From positions 62,001 through 126,000 of the forward strand of contig NZ_BIFH01000034.1 in NCBI RefSeq assembly GCF_003967355.1: a stretch of 64,000 nt of DNA, written 5' to 3'. The DNA is from Embleya hyalina. GTDB lineage: Bacteria > Actinomycetota > Actinomycetes > Streptomycetales > Streptomycetaceae. Shown piece after piece: positions 17,375-25,853 of this stretch (positions within the stretch are counted from its first letter, which is position 1; each line of letters opens with the position of its first letter). The position numbers were made by a program, and so were the translations under genes. Below the pieces are notes generated by a model, which saw only the letters and a program-made list of their open reading frames with translations, did not search any database and was not told where the DNA came from.

Positions 17375-18592
17375 ATGAGCAGGAATATCAAACGCCTCGC
17401 GGCGGCCGTCGTAGCATTCGCGGCTTTGGCGACAGTACCTTATTCCGCTTCTGCCGACACACCCACCGAGCTGTCCGCCGCCGTGTTGGCGGGCATGTCT
17501 CCCGAGGAGCAGGGCCGTGTCCTCGAGCCTCTGCGTGTGGTCGCCGACGGGGTGGTCACAGTGGGACGCGACCTGCGCGCGGACATCTACACCTCGGCGG
17601 AGATGAGCGCGGACTACAAGGCCCTCAACGTATACCTCACCGACACGTCGCAAGCCGACGCGTTCATCGCACAGGTCCACAAGGAATACCCGAACGCCGA
17701 CACGAAGCTCATCGTCGTGAAACAAGGGAAGAACTCCGAGGCCTCGATGATCCGTGAGGCGTCGCTTCTCCTCGACGACAAGACACTGCCGTTCGAGGTG
17801 TATTCGGCGAGCTTCGCGGGCGACGGCGGGAGCATCACTCTCTCCGTAAACGATCCCGGAAACGCGAATAGTTACCTGGTGTCGGCGAAGGGGCGCAACC
17901 GAACGGCCGCCCCCACGCTCGACGTCCGCGTCGAGAAAGGGGCTGCGGCCAAGCCGCTGACCCGAGAGAACGACTTCGCCCCGTTCTACGCCGGAGGTGC
18001 CCTCGGCGTCGGATCCAGCCCGGAACGTTCCTTCTGCACGAGTGGGATACCGACCATCAGTACCTGGGACGCTCGGCAGTGGCTGGTCACCGCCGGACAC
18101 TGCTACGACGTGGGCGCGCAGGTGTACACGCACGGCGGAAACTACGTCGGCCAGGTCAGGGCGAAGGACCCCAACGTCGACGCGGCCTTCATCGAGACCG
18201 AGACCAGCGACTACACCTGGGACGGCTACGACACGAACGGTTACATGCGCGGACTCAACGGCGCCCGCTCCACCGTGGCCGGGGACTACGTGTGCAACCT
18301 GGGCTACAACACCAAGGTCATGTGCAACATCCGGGTCGCCGGCTCCAACATCTGGCCGGTGAACGGCACGAACATCGTAGGTTCGGTCGGCGGCCAGTGG
18401 GACGACTACTACGCCGCGACAGGCGGTGACAGCGGAGGACCGATCATCACCATCAACGACACGAACACCCGCCAGATCAACGGAACCGTCAGCACAGGAT
18501 TCCGCTGCGACAACGTGGCCTGCAAAAGCGTGGGATGGCCCAGCGCCGTCGCCATCATGAACGCCTTCTCCGTTCGTCTCCACCACCGCTGA
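17375..18592 (+). CDS. Secreted chymotrypsin-like serine protease (S1 family) with propeptide
   Basis: 405 residues. A signal peptide (MSRNIKRLAAAVVAFAAL, Ala-rich, SASA before the likely cleavage near residue 28) directs export. A propeptide of about 170 residues follows. The mature domain shows all three catalytic motifs: His in TAGHC, Asp in the DPNVDAAFIE region and Ser in GGDSGGP. Four or more Cys can form disulfides. The layout matches streptogrisin-like extracellular proteases. The gene is single, behind an AT-rich promoter, and ends at a shared hairpin terminator. Confidence 0.9.
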   Translation: MSRNIKRLAAAVVAFAALATVPYSASADTPTELSAAVLAGMSPEEQGRVLEPLRVVADGVVTVGRDLRADIYTSAEMSADYKALNVYLTDTSQADAFIAQVHKEYPNADTKLIVVKQGKNSEASMIREASLLLDDKTLPFEVYSASFAGDGGSITLSVNDPGNANSYLVSAKGRNRTAAPTLDVRVEKGAAAKPLTRENDFAPFYAGGALGVGSSPERSFCTSGIPTISTWDARQWLVTAGHCYDVGAQVYTHGGNYVGQVRAKDPNVDAAFIETETSDYTWDGYDTNGYMRGLNGARSTVAGDYVCNLGYNTKVMCNIRVAGSNIWPVNGTNIVGSVGGQWDDYYAATGGDSGGPIITINDTNTRQINGTVSTGFRCDNVACKSVGWPSAVAIMNAFSVRLHHR

Positions 18593-18598
18593 CACGAT

Positions 18599-18640
18599 TT
18601 TCGTCCGGTGCGACCGCCACCGTCGTCGCACCGGACGAAA
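18599..18640. terminator. Bidirectional hairpin terminator
   Basis: A 16-bp perfect stem (TTTCGTCCGGTGCGAC at 18599-18614, complement at 18625-18640) closes over a 10-base loop, with T-rich flanks. It lies between convergent protease and anti-sigma-like genes. Confidence 0.85.
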
Positions 18641-18647
18641 GTCCGTC

Positions 18648-19403
18648 TCACGGCAGCGCGTCGAGCCGCGCCGTCGAAATCAGCAACGGGTAGGACGCAT
18701 CGATCGCACGGCCGCCGGGCCGGTTTCCGTCGGCCGTGGGCGGTGTCATCACGAGCGCCACCGTGTACCTTCCCGGGTCCGCCCACACCTGCTGCCAGGT
18801 CACCGCCCCGCACAACCACACCGGGGTCGGCTGCCGGATCGTCCGACTCCATGCGGGCCAATCCGGGCTTCGGAGCATACGCCCGGGCGGCAGGGCACCG
18901 GCCTCGACCGGACCGCCCACCACGATCCCGTCCCGCAGCACCACCACGACGGGATACACCTCGGTGGCGTTCAATCCGCTCGGCGAGGGCGACTCCAGGT
19001 CGGCCTCCACCTTCGGCGGACCGTCCGGTGCCCCTGCGGGGCGTTCGATCCTCAGCGGCGACAGACCGACCCCCTCGAACCGCTCCGCCGTGGGGTATCC
19101 GAGCGGTCGACCACACGTGAACGGCCCCGGTTCCTGCGCGCCCCACGCAGGCGCGTCGCGCGGAGTCGGCGCGGCGGCCGAGGTCGACGGGTCCGCGGAG
19201 CCCGCCCCGCGCACGATCGCGGCGACCACCCCCACACCGCACACGGCCACCGCCGTGGCGACTGCGGCCGTGCGCAACCGGCGGCGTCGCCGGCGCCGAT
19301 CGGCTTCCGCCGTCAGGGTCTCCCGGGGCATCTCGCGCAGCGGCCTCGCCTCGTGGGAGAGCGTGTCCAGAGCGTGGCGAATGTCATCTCGGCTCGAACT
19401 CAT
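18648..19403 (-). CDS. Membrane protein, probable partner of the adjacent ECF sigma factor
   Basis: 251 residues: a short cytoplasmic N-terminus with RRRRRRRLR, one membrane segment at about 45-65 (TAAVATAVAVCGVGVVAAIV), then an external domain with Cys residues and no recognised fold. The gene overlaps the sigma-factor gene by 20 bp, the usual arrangement for an anti-sigma or membrane signalling partner. I see no zinc-binding HxxxCxxC motif, so it is not a classical ZAS anti-sigma factor. Confidence 0.75.
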   Translation of the reverse strand: MSSSRDDIRHALDTLSHEARPLREMPRETLTAEADRRRRRRRLRTAAVATAVAVCGVGVVAAIVRGAGSADPSTSAAAPTPRDAPAWGAQEPGPFTCGRPLGYPTAERFEGVGLSPLRIERPAGAPDGPPKVEADLESPSPSGLNATEVYPVVVVLRDGIVVGGPVEAGALPPGRMLRSPDWPAWSRTIRQPTPVWLCGAVTWQQVWADPGRYTVALVMTPPTADGNRPGGRAIDASYPLLISTARLDALP

Positions 19404-19923
19404 GGTCTTCCTCCTCGGTGTTCGTCGTGTCCGCGCTCGTCGACATCCGCCGCAGCGCCGCGCGCGCGGCGCTCAGTTGGCTCTTGACCGACCCCGGGCC
19501 GCATCCCAGAACGTTCGCGATCTCCGCGATCGGAAGATCCTCGAGGTAGTACAGGACCAGGCAGGCCCGCTGTCCCGGCGGCAAACGCGACAGCAACTCC
19601 CGGGTCCACAACCGCGCGGATACCCGCGACTCGGGCCCCTCCTCGTCGAACGACGCCTGTCGCGTACGGAACATGGGCCGCAGCCGGGCCCAGCGGCCTG
19701 CCCTGCGGGACTCGTCGATCACCAGGTTGACGATCACCCGCCGGACGTACGCCTCCAACTCCGCCAAGTCGCGCGGGTGCCGCCGCGCGAGGGTACGCAC
19801 CAGGGCCTCCTGCACGAGGTCGTCGGCCCGGTCGTCGTCGCCACACAGCAGGAAGGCGTACCGCTTCAACGCCTGCCCACGCGCCGCCACCAGGGAATGC
19901 ACCACCTCCCCGTCAACACCCAT
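19384..19923 (-). CDS. ECF RNA polymerase sigma factor (SigE-like family)
   Basis: 179 residues with both sigma regions. Region 2 carries RYAFLLCGDDDRADDLVQEALVRT and region 4 carries LPPGQRACLVLYYLEDLPIAEIANVLGCGPGSVKSQ. It is preceded by GGGAGGGCGG, a strong ribosome site. It directs RNA polymerase to specific promoters and is coupled by a 20-bp overlap to the membrane gene that follows. Autoregulation is likely, but I could not identify its promoter motif. Confidence 0.9.
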   Translation of the reverse strand: MGVDGEVVHSLVAARGQALKRYAFLLCGDDDRADDLVQEALVRTLARRHPRDLAELEAYVRRVIVNLVIDESRRAGRWARLRPMFRTRQASFDEEGPESRVSARLWTRELLSRLPPGQRACLVLYYLEDLPIAEIANVLGCGPGSVKSQLSAARAALRRMSTSADTTNTEEEDHEFEPR

Positions 19924-20114
19924 CCGCCCTCCCCCACCCCGACACCCGACCTGTCGTCACCGTCACACCCCTAAAGAACGAACAACCCTCGAGGCGGGTT
20001 GGCCGCGTCGGCGAGAAGATTCCTGGCCTTCCCAACTCGACGAGACCGTGACCACGACCCTCGCTCGCAGCGAGCCAACAATTCCCGGAGCCTCGAACCA
20101 CGTTCCCACCGGCA

Positions 20115-20335
20115 GAGCCCTGAACATCCCGACCAACCCGATCGAACGCGGGTACGTAAAGCGCGGGCCTGAACCGGCGGCGCACGACCCGGGCGCGAAC
20201 GGTGGTCCCCCCCAACGGCACGAACCGCCAGGGGGGATCGGGGGGCGGCGGAACGCCCACCGATGGCGCGCGCAGCGTGCCATGGCGCCGGCAGGCGATA
20301 CGAAACGGCGGCCGCCGCAGGCGTTGGCAGGCATC
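20115..20335. repeat. Diverged repeat, copy 2 (partner at 16770-16945)
   Basis: Shares ordered sequence blocks with copy 1 but has an extra segment of about 40 bp in the middle. The stretch 19924-20490 holds no gene I can support besides this repeat. Confidence 0.6.
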
Positions 20336-20495
20336 GGTCGCAGGGGCCGGCGACCGTGAACGATGCCGTCGACCGGTGCTGTTGAGTGCGTGAGGGACGG
20401 ATTCGTGGGTCGGAAAGCGGTCGGACGTCGGGCGGAGGTCGGGTTTTTCAGAGGCGAATCGGCGGATTGTGGGCCTGACCTGCGGGTTTGCGAAA

Positions 20496-20730
20496 CGGTA
20501 TGTCGTGGCTGTCACGACATACCGCTGAGGGATGTGTCGTGCTGGGCTTACATATCTCTCCCCGACTTCACCGCCACGGTTAACTCGTGGTCGGTTGTGT
20601 CGAGTTCCGCCTTGGGTGACCGCGCGTGGTTCGCCGGCGATGGGCCGGGGGCCGGCGTCCGCCGGCCGGATGCGACACATCGACCGGCGTTGTGTCGGCC
20701 CTGGGTCGACACAACGCGACACGACTTAAC
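20496..20730 (+). promoter_or_regulatory. Cluster of TGTCG inverted repeats upstream of paired winged-helix genes
   Basis: One perfect inverted repeat has arms of 12 bp (CGGTATGTCGTG at 20496-20507, complement at 20513-20524). A second has arms CGTTGTGTCG (20688-20697) and CGACACAACG (20707-20716). Extra single TGTCG or CGACA copies lie around them. This is iteron- or operator-like DNA directly before 20806 and could be an autoregulatory operator or a replication origin. Confidence 0.55.
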
Positions 20731-20805
20731 GGCCGGGGGCAAGTTCCATAACCACGGGGGTAAAGATCGCTATCGTCGCCGGGTGAGATTCCTGGGAGGA
20801 CCCGA

Positions 20806-21426
20806 GTGACCGACCCCGCACGCCCGATCCCCGCATCACCGACGCCTGCGCGGACGGATCCTTCCGCGTCGCCGGGGCCCGGTCAGCCGCCGCGGCGGGT
20901 GAGCCTGGGTCAGGCGATCACCGAGGCGATCGTCACGAAAGCCCCCCAGGCCCGGGTTCCCCGGTCTGTGGAGCGAGTCTCGGTCGACCTGCACTACCGG
21001 TCGCCGCACCACATGTTGGGGGACGAGGGCTTCAGCCTCGTCAGCAACGACTATCTCGCGAACGTTCTGGCGAAGTCGGTGGCCGCGAGGGTGGTCTCGC
21101 CGCGGCAGTGCGCGATCATGCTGTACATGATCGGACGCCAGCAGGAATCGCTGGTCGGGATGAACCAGCAGGCCATCGCGGACGCGTTGTCCATCCCGCG
21201 GTCGACCGTGTCGACCGAACTCACCGGCCTGAGCGGCCTGAACTGGGTGCGGAAGGTCCGCCGCGGGGTATACCAGGTGAATCCGTTGCTGGCCTACATG
21301 GGCAACGGGAACGCGCAACGCGCGACGTTGGCCGACGCGCGGGCCCTGGCGCTCGCGTCCGGGTTCCCCGACGAGGTCTGCGTCCCCGAGATGCCGGCAC
21401 CGAGGAAGAAGGGCACGACGCCGTGA
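20806..21426 (+). CDS. Winged-helix DNA-binding protein (MarR/RepL-like)
   Basis: 206 residues from GTG 20806 with GGGAGG upstream. A disordered Pro-rich N-terminus precedes a helical domain with a clear winged helix (QQAIADALSIPRSTVSTELTGL, then RGVYQVNPLLAYMGNG). The end of the wing followed by YQVNPLLAY resembles plasmid RepL-type initiators, but MarR-like repressors look alike at this level. It overlaps the next winged-helix gene by 4 bp and lies behind clustered TGTCG repeats. Replication or copy control is inferred only. Confidence 0.65.
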   Translation: MTDPARPIPASPTPARTDPSASPGPGQPPRRVSLGQAITEAIVTKAPQARVPRSVERVSVDLHYRSPHHMLGDEGFSLVSNDYLANVLAKSVAARVVSPRQCAIMLYMIGRQQESLVGMNQQAIADALSIPRSTVSTELTGLSGLNWVRKVRRGVYQVNPLLAYMGNGNAQRATLADARALALASGFPDEVCVPEMPAPRKKGTTP

Positions 21427-21815
21427 TGCTCTACTCGTCGACCGCGCTGTGGTCGATACTGCCCGACCTCGACCTCCCCCCGGCGACCATGCGCGTCCTC
21501 GCCCGGCTCCAGGCCGTCCAGCAGCCCGGCGGACTGATCGTCGAGAGCCAGGTCGACATCGCAAGTGCCCTCGGGCTCTCCCAGGTCACCGTCTCCCGCA
21601 GCATGCGCACCCTGAGGGACCGCAACCTCGTCATCGGCTCCCGCGGCTCGAAACGCCTGCACCCGCTGATCGCCGGCTACGCGTCCAGCGAGGACTACGA
21701 ACGCGCCGCGATCGAGGCCGTGCGGCGCGACGACATCCCAGACATCACCGTGCCGCTGTACGTCCAACCCCCACCCCGGGTCGGACACGCCCCACCACTC
21801 TCCGCCGTCAGCTGA
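21423..21815 (+). CDS. Second winged-helix protein, coupled to the first
   Basis: About 130 residues starting at GTG 21423 (or ATG 21426) inside the stop of the preceding gene. A helix-turn-helix is visible (QVDIASALGLSQVTVSRSMRTLRDRNLV), with a short wing (SKRLHPLIAGYAS) and an acidic tail. It shares the HTH-wing-LxPLxxxY pattern with its partner, so the two probably arose by duplication and may act as a heterodimer on the upstream repeats. Confidence 0.65.
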   Translation: MMLYSSTALWSILPDLDLPPATMRVLARLQAVQQPGGLIVESQVDIASALGLSQVTVSRSMRTLRDRNLVIGSRGSKRLHPLIAGYASSEDYERAAIEAVRRDDIPDITVPLYVQPPPRVGHAPPLSAVS

Positions 21816-22075
21816 ACCAGGCGGCCGAGAAAGAGGCTGTGTGGCCGCGCTTGTTCGGGTTAATAGGGGTCGATGCCTGATCTCTGAGCACACGGCACCG
21901 ACCGCGAACGCGGACTTGGCCCGTCCCGGTTGCTTCGAGGTGGTCGGTGCGGCGCAACGCGGTGGCGGGGCATGGCGCTGGGTGCTTCGTCCGGTTGGGC
22001 GTCACGCGGAAGATTGTGACGTTAATCGGCGCGGTGCCTATGACGGTTCCCGGACGCACATGATCGCGAGGATCT

Positions 22076-24286
22076 TCACCCCGGGTGGGAAGTACGCGGG
22101 ATGCGGCGGGCGAGGTGGTGATCCTCGTGTGCTTCGGTGGCCCGGGCACGAGGTCCTGATCGGTCGTCAGGGCCGGGAAACATCGCCAGCAATGCCTGTG
22201 TTCCCATCCCGGAGAACCTGAAGTGTGTGGGGCCGCAGGCGCGCAGGACTCCGGTCTCCGTGGCCCATTCGAGGAAGCGGTGCAGGCGAAGGGGCAGGAA
22301 CCACCGCAGGCGAAGAGGAAGCGTCCGTGTGGAGAACCGGGCGTTCGGCCGGGCGTGCCGGGCGAGTGTGCCGAGCCATCTCAGCGCATCTTCGGAGGGG
22401 TAGGCGGGGTGAGTGGGAGCCTGGGCGAAGGCGTGCTTGAGCAGGAAGAGCAGGGGTGGTGCCTGCGAGTGTGAGGTGATCAGGTCGGCGATGTCGTGGA
22501 CGTAATCGCCGTCGGGAGACAGCTGTTCGTAGTGGGTGGTTGCGGCGACCAGGTATCCCGGGTTGGTCATGGCGCGGATGAACGGCGTTTCCAGGCTGCT
22601 GTTGCTGGGTTCCGTGCGCAGGAGGGAGAGCACCGGTTGCCAACGTTCACGGTCCCGAACGCGGTGGCTGAGGTACTTATGCACCTCCCGGCGGTGGGGG
22701 CGATCGAGCTTCACGACGGCGTAACCTCCACGTGATGGCCCCAACGTGCGGGCCAGTTGGTGGAAGCGTTGGGTACGGCAGGTGATCACCGCTCCCGGGA
22801 ACGAGGAGCGTAGGTCGTCGAGGAGTTCCTTCATGGACTCGAGGGAGGACATCTCGTCGATGCCGTCCAGTACCGGGAGGATCAATCGTGAGCCCGCGAG
22901 TTGATCGGCCTCATGCTTTGAGAAGTGGTGAACCGCGATCAATTCGTCGCGCAGCCATCGTTGGAGGGAATGACCGTCCGGTTTCCGGGCCGGGTGGAGG
23001 ACGACAGGTACGGGCCCGTCCGGGGTGCGGGTGAGCAAACGGGTAGCCAGTTCTCGGGCCATTACGGTCTTTCCGGCCCCGGGTGCTCCCAGGATGATCA
23101 ACCGCGACGATTTGATCCTGGTGAAGAACGAGTCGATGTCCCTCGAGGAGCCCGGCAGAGGCGGACCGAGGTAGGCCGGGCCGAGGCGCGGGTCGTGCTC
23201 GAGGCGGAGATTGAGCATGTTGTGGTCGCCGTCGAGCGCCCGTCGCAGGGCTTTCTTCTCGTGGTGGTAGACCCGCACCGCCAGCCGACGTGCCGACTTC
23301 TCAGGCGTGGTGGTTCTACCTCTTGAGCGTCCTACCGAGTAGAGCAGGGCGAGACTCATCGCTACACCGGACAGGACCACCGGCAGGACACTCTTCCAGG
23401 ACGACGGGAGGGGCACGTCCAAGAGCGAAGGGAGGAACGCGACCAGCAGCGTGCTCATCGCGAGCAGCATCGGCCCTTCGACGAGGAAACGTGAACTCCA
23501 GCGATCCGTAGCGTCATGGATCACCACCTCGGCCATGGAAAAGGGGGCCTCGGCGGCCGGGGGGCCTTGTGGGACCCGGGGCGGGAACACGTCGAGGAGC
23601 GACAGGTGCGTCCATGTTCGGCGCCAATCCTGCAACTCCCGGGAACCTGCGCCGCATGCGAGGGCGAAGGCCATCACGACTTCGGAGGACGGCAGGCGTT
23701 TCCCGCTCAGGGCGTCCGACAGCGTGCTGCGCGCCAGGAACGGTACGCGAGGGTGACGGTCGGCTCGTTGACTGCGGACGCTGAGTTCACGAAACGATGG
23801 ATTGCCGGCCGCCGCCCTGCGGACGCGCATGGCGTGCACGAACAACTGTGTGGCTTCCTCGCGTTGCCCGGTGGCACGCGCGGCCGCCAGCAGTTCGTCG
23901 AACTTGAGATCCGTTAGGGGCGCCTCGACGGGTTCCGTGGCGAGGCCCACGGTCGGGGCTGATGGTTGGGGCGGCTCGATGGGTTGGAGCTGTTTGCCGT
24001 GAGGAACCGGATCCGGAGAGGCGGTGCTGCGGGCCGTGTCCCAGTGCGCGCGCCACGTCGCCTCGTCCTGCGTTTCGTCACACGCGCGTACGAACGCCCA
24101 GGCGAGAGTCCATCCCGGCAGCTTTCGGCCCGACGCGGCCTGAGACAGCGCGGCGGCCGAATAGTGGGCGCGCTCCGCGAGCACGCGGTATTGGGGAGTT
24201 CCCGCGTGCCGACGTATCTCACGCAGCCGCCGGGCGAAGTCGGGTACGGGGCCTTCGCCTTCGATCGGCCTTTCCGGACGGGCCAT
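22076..24286 (-). CDS. Membrane-embedded XRE-NACHT-type NTPase
   Basis: About 736 residues from ATG 24286. Domains: XRE-like helices at about 14-70 (YSAAALSQAASGRKLPGW), a second HTH-like module at about 150-225 (RSTLSDALSGKRLPS), two membrane segments at about 270-291 and 299-318, then a NACHT/STAND P-loop NTPase with Walker A GAPGAGKT (400-407) and Walker B LILPVLDGIDEM (467-478). A helical C-terminus of unknown sensing role follows. Such proteins are regulators or defence switches, and the membrane segments put the NTPase at the inner membrane face. A small membrane gene lies upstream on the same strand. An in-frame TTG at 24334 would start inside the upstream palindrome and is less likely. 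Confidence 0.82.
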   Translation of the reverse strand: MARPERPIEGEGPVPDFARRLREIRRHAGTPQYRVLAERAHYSAAALSQAASGRKLPGWTLAWAFVRACDETQDEATWRAHWDTARSTASPDPVPHGKQLQPIEPPQPSAPTVGLATEPVEAPLTDLKFDELLAAARATGQREEATQLFVHAMRVRRAAAGNPSFRELSVRSQRADRHPRVPFLARSTLSDALSGKRLPSSEVVMAFALACGAGSRELQDWRRTWTHLSLLDVFPPRVPQGPPAAEAPFSMAEVVIHDATDRWSSRFLVEGPMLLAMSTLLVAFLPSLLDVPLPSSWKSVLPVVLSGVAMSLALLYSVGRSRGRTTTPEKSARRLAVRVYHHEKKALRRALDGDHNMLNLRLEHDPRLGPAYLGPPLPGSSRDIDSFFTRIKSSRLIILGAPGAGKTVMARELATRLLTRTPDGPVPVVLHPARKPDGHSLQRWLRDELIAVHHFSKHEADQLAGSRLILPVLDGIDEMSSLESMKELLDDLRSSFPGAVITCRTQRFHQLARTLGPSRGGYAVVKLDRPHRREVHKYLSHRVRDRERWQPVLSLLRTEPSNSSLETPFIRAMTNPGYLVAATTHYEQLSPDGDYVHDIADLITSHSQAPPLLFLLKHAFAQAPTHPAYPSEDALRWLGTLARHARPNARFSTRTLPLRLRWFLPLRLHRFLEWATETGVLRACGPTHFRFSGMGTQALLAMFPGPDDRSGPRARATEAHEDHHLARRIPRTSHPG

Positions 24287-24295
24287 GGTGGACGG

Positions 24296-24325
24296 GGCGT
24301 GGAGAACGCGAGCGTTCTCCACGCC
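24296..24325. terminator. Perfect 14-bp-arm palindrome between small membrane gene and NACHT gene
   Basis: Arms GGCGTGGAGAACGC (24296-24309) and its complement (24312-24325) flank GA. It lies 10 bp after the end of the membrane gene and 10 bp before the NACHT ATG on the same strand. It could therefore be a terminator, an attenuator or an operator. Confidence 0.6.
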
Positions 24326-24334
24326 CCTTTGCAA

Positions 24335-24553
24335 TCAGGCGCGGGTGGGCGCGGGGCGGACGGGGAACAGGCCACGGGCCGCGACCCGGGTGGTGACCGT
24401 GACGGTGGCGGCCGCGGTGAGTGTGGGCATGACGTCGTACCCCAGCAACCCGCAGGTCACCACGACGATCACGATCACGATCACCATCAGGCGGCGCATC
24501 ACCAGCCCCAGAGAGCAGGAAGACCCGCCCTCCAGGCGCCAGTTGAGGAGCAT
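24335..24553 (-). CDS. Small membrane protein upstream of the NACHT gene
   Basis: 72 residues from ATG 24553 (GAGGTC upstream). One strongly hydrophobic span lies at about 20-41 (RRLMVIVIVIVVVTCGLLGY), with a basic C-terminal tail. There is no known domain. It ends at a palindrome just before the NACHT gene. It belongs to a series of tiny membrane proteins beside sensor genes in this window, and a role as effector or anchor is inference. Confidence 0.6.
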   Translation of the reverse strand: MLLNWRLEGGSSCSLGLVMRRLMVIVIVIVVVTCGLLGYDVMPTLTAAATVTVTTRVAARGLFPVRPAPTRA

Positions 24554-24972
24554 GCGAAGACCTCGTTTCGTCTACTGACCCGGACATCACTCGATGACTC
24601 CGGCGCGGTTGCCGCCGCGTACCGGATCGAGCGTGGTAACAGAATGCTCCCGTTCCTTGCGGAAAGTCGAGCGAAGCCCGCAGCAGGACCCGGCTGGAGC
24701 GAAGTCGTGAATAACTCGCATGGGCCGGAACGAGGACCCCGGGGCACTCGGGAGGTTCGGACATGTCGGGTGAGGGCGAGTAATCAATCCGGGCCCGGCC
24801 GGATGACAATTGGATGTATCCGCAGGTCAGGGGTTGATTACAGACCGAGATCGGCTATTCTCGTCCGAGAAGATGAGAGCGTCGGGCATACCGATGCACA
24901 ATCACTTCTGCGGGCCGCATCGTGAGGTGGGCCCCGAGGTCTCCGTCTGTTGACCCGGACGTCCTCGACGCG
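24554..24972. other. Intergenic region without recognisable gene
   Basis: No convincing coding frame. It contains somewhat AT-richer patches around 24780-24910 and must hold the promoter of the small membrane gene at 24553. Confidence 0.45.
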
Positions 24973-25003
24973 AAAAAGGCCTCTCGTTGCCGCGAGAGGC
25001 CTT
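24973..25003 (-). terminator. Rho-independent terminator for leftward transcripts
   Basis: Read on the minus strand, an 11-bp stem (AAGGCCTCTCG with its complement) is followed by five T. It lies downstream of the toxin-antitoxin operon. Confidence 0.8.
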
Positions 25004-25077
25004 CGTCATGTGTAAGTGGGACAAGGGCGCCGGCTCGATTGCCGACCGGCGGCCCGTGGCGAACACGGCATGGTCAC

Positions 25078-25126
25078 AGCGAACGAGACCCGCCGGAGGA
25101 CCTCCCTCCGGCGGGTCTCGTTCGCT
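25078..25126. terminator. Large hairpin terminator after the toxin gene
   Basis: Perfect 22-bp arms at 25078-25099 and 25105-25126 with a 5-base loop, 82 bp after the toxin stop. Together with the hairpin at 24973 it forms a tandem terminator. Confidence 0.8.
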
Positions 25127-25207
25127 GGGTTACGCAAGGAGGTCGTGACGACAGTCGGCAGGCGGCCCCGCTGCCGCCCGGGTGCCCATCGGCATGCCGG
25201 CGAACTT

Positions 25208-25450
25208 CTACGGCGGCTCCTGGACGCGGGTGACGGAGACGACCTTCACCTCGTTCGAGACGTAGTAGATCGTGATGCAGCCGCCGACGAGGGCCTGGCG
25301 GTAGTCCCGTTCACGGATGGCGGTGGAGCCGTGGCCGTAGGGGTCGTCGGCGATCCCGCCGATCTCCCGGTCGAACCGGGCCCGCACGTCCGGCCGTAAC
25401 GCGGCGACTGCGGCCCGCGCCTCGGTGGAGAACTGCACCCGGTAGCTCAC
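25208..25450 (-). CDS. RelE/ParE-type toxin
   Basis: 80 residues from GTG 25450. The small alpha/beta protein has VQFSTEARAAVAALRPDVRARFDREIGGI followed by LVGGCITIYYVSNEVKVVSVTRV, the strand pattern of RelE/ParE toxins. Relatives cut mRNA on the ribosome or poison gyrase; which one cannot be told here. Its GTG overlaps the antitoxin stop by 4 bp (GTGA), the usual antitoxin-first order. Confidence 0.8.
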   Translation of the reverse strand: MSYRVQFSTEARAAVAALRPDVRARFDREIGGIADDPYGHGSTAIRERDYRQALVGGCITIYYVSNEVKVVSVTRVQEPP

Positions 25451-25728
25451 TGCGGCGAACCCGCGCTCTCGTCCATCTCGGCGAACCCGGAGAAGTCCCC
25501 GCGCTTGAGCTGTTCGATCAGCGCCTCGTCCTCGTCGATCGCCTCCTGCGGCAGCCCCCACCGGGCCGCGATCAACGGCACCTCCATCAACGGGGCCTCG
25601 TCGATCGCCGCGTCGAACGCCGCACGCCGATCCTCCGGCAACGACGCGCGGATGCTCCCGATCGACCCGGGCAGATCCACGAACTCGCCGCCGATCCGGG
25701 TACGCAGATACGGCTCCTGCTCGGCCAT
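25447..25728 (-). CDS. Antitoxin of the RelE/ParE-type pair
   Basis: 93 residues from ATG 25728 with AGGAGAG upstream. Acidic and helical, with RASLPEDRRAAFDAAI and ARWGLPQEAIDEDEALI. It is clearly related to the frameshifted gene at 61713-61973 (ANLPEERRTEFDRVVG). The position before the toxin with a 4-bp overlap supports an antitoxin role. It probably represses its own promoter, though no HTH is obvious. Confidence 0.75.
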   Translation of the reverse strand: MAEQEPYLRTRIGGEFVDLPGSIGSIRASLPEDRRAAFDAAIDEAPLMEVPLIAARWGLPQEAIDEDEALIEQLKRGDFSGFAEMDESAGSPQ

Positions 25729-25853
25729 CGGATGCTCTCCTCTCACGGGAATGGACGGTGCGTCCCCCAGTGTGCGCTCCCACCTCGAGGTGTCGGCAGT
25801 GGCGCACGACGGCGCACAGGGGTGGCGGTGCTAGGGCCTGTGTGAGGTTGTGA

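Noticed and set aside
20363-20809. 148-codon frame across the TGTCG inverted repeats
   Set aside because: No ribosome site or domain. The region is better explained as operator or origin DNA.
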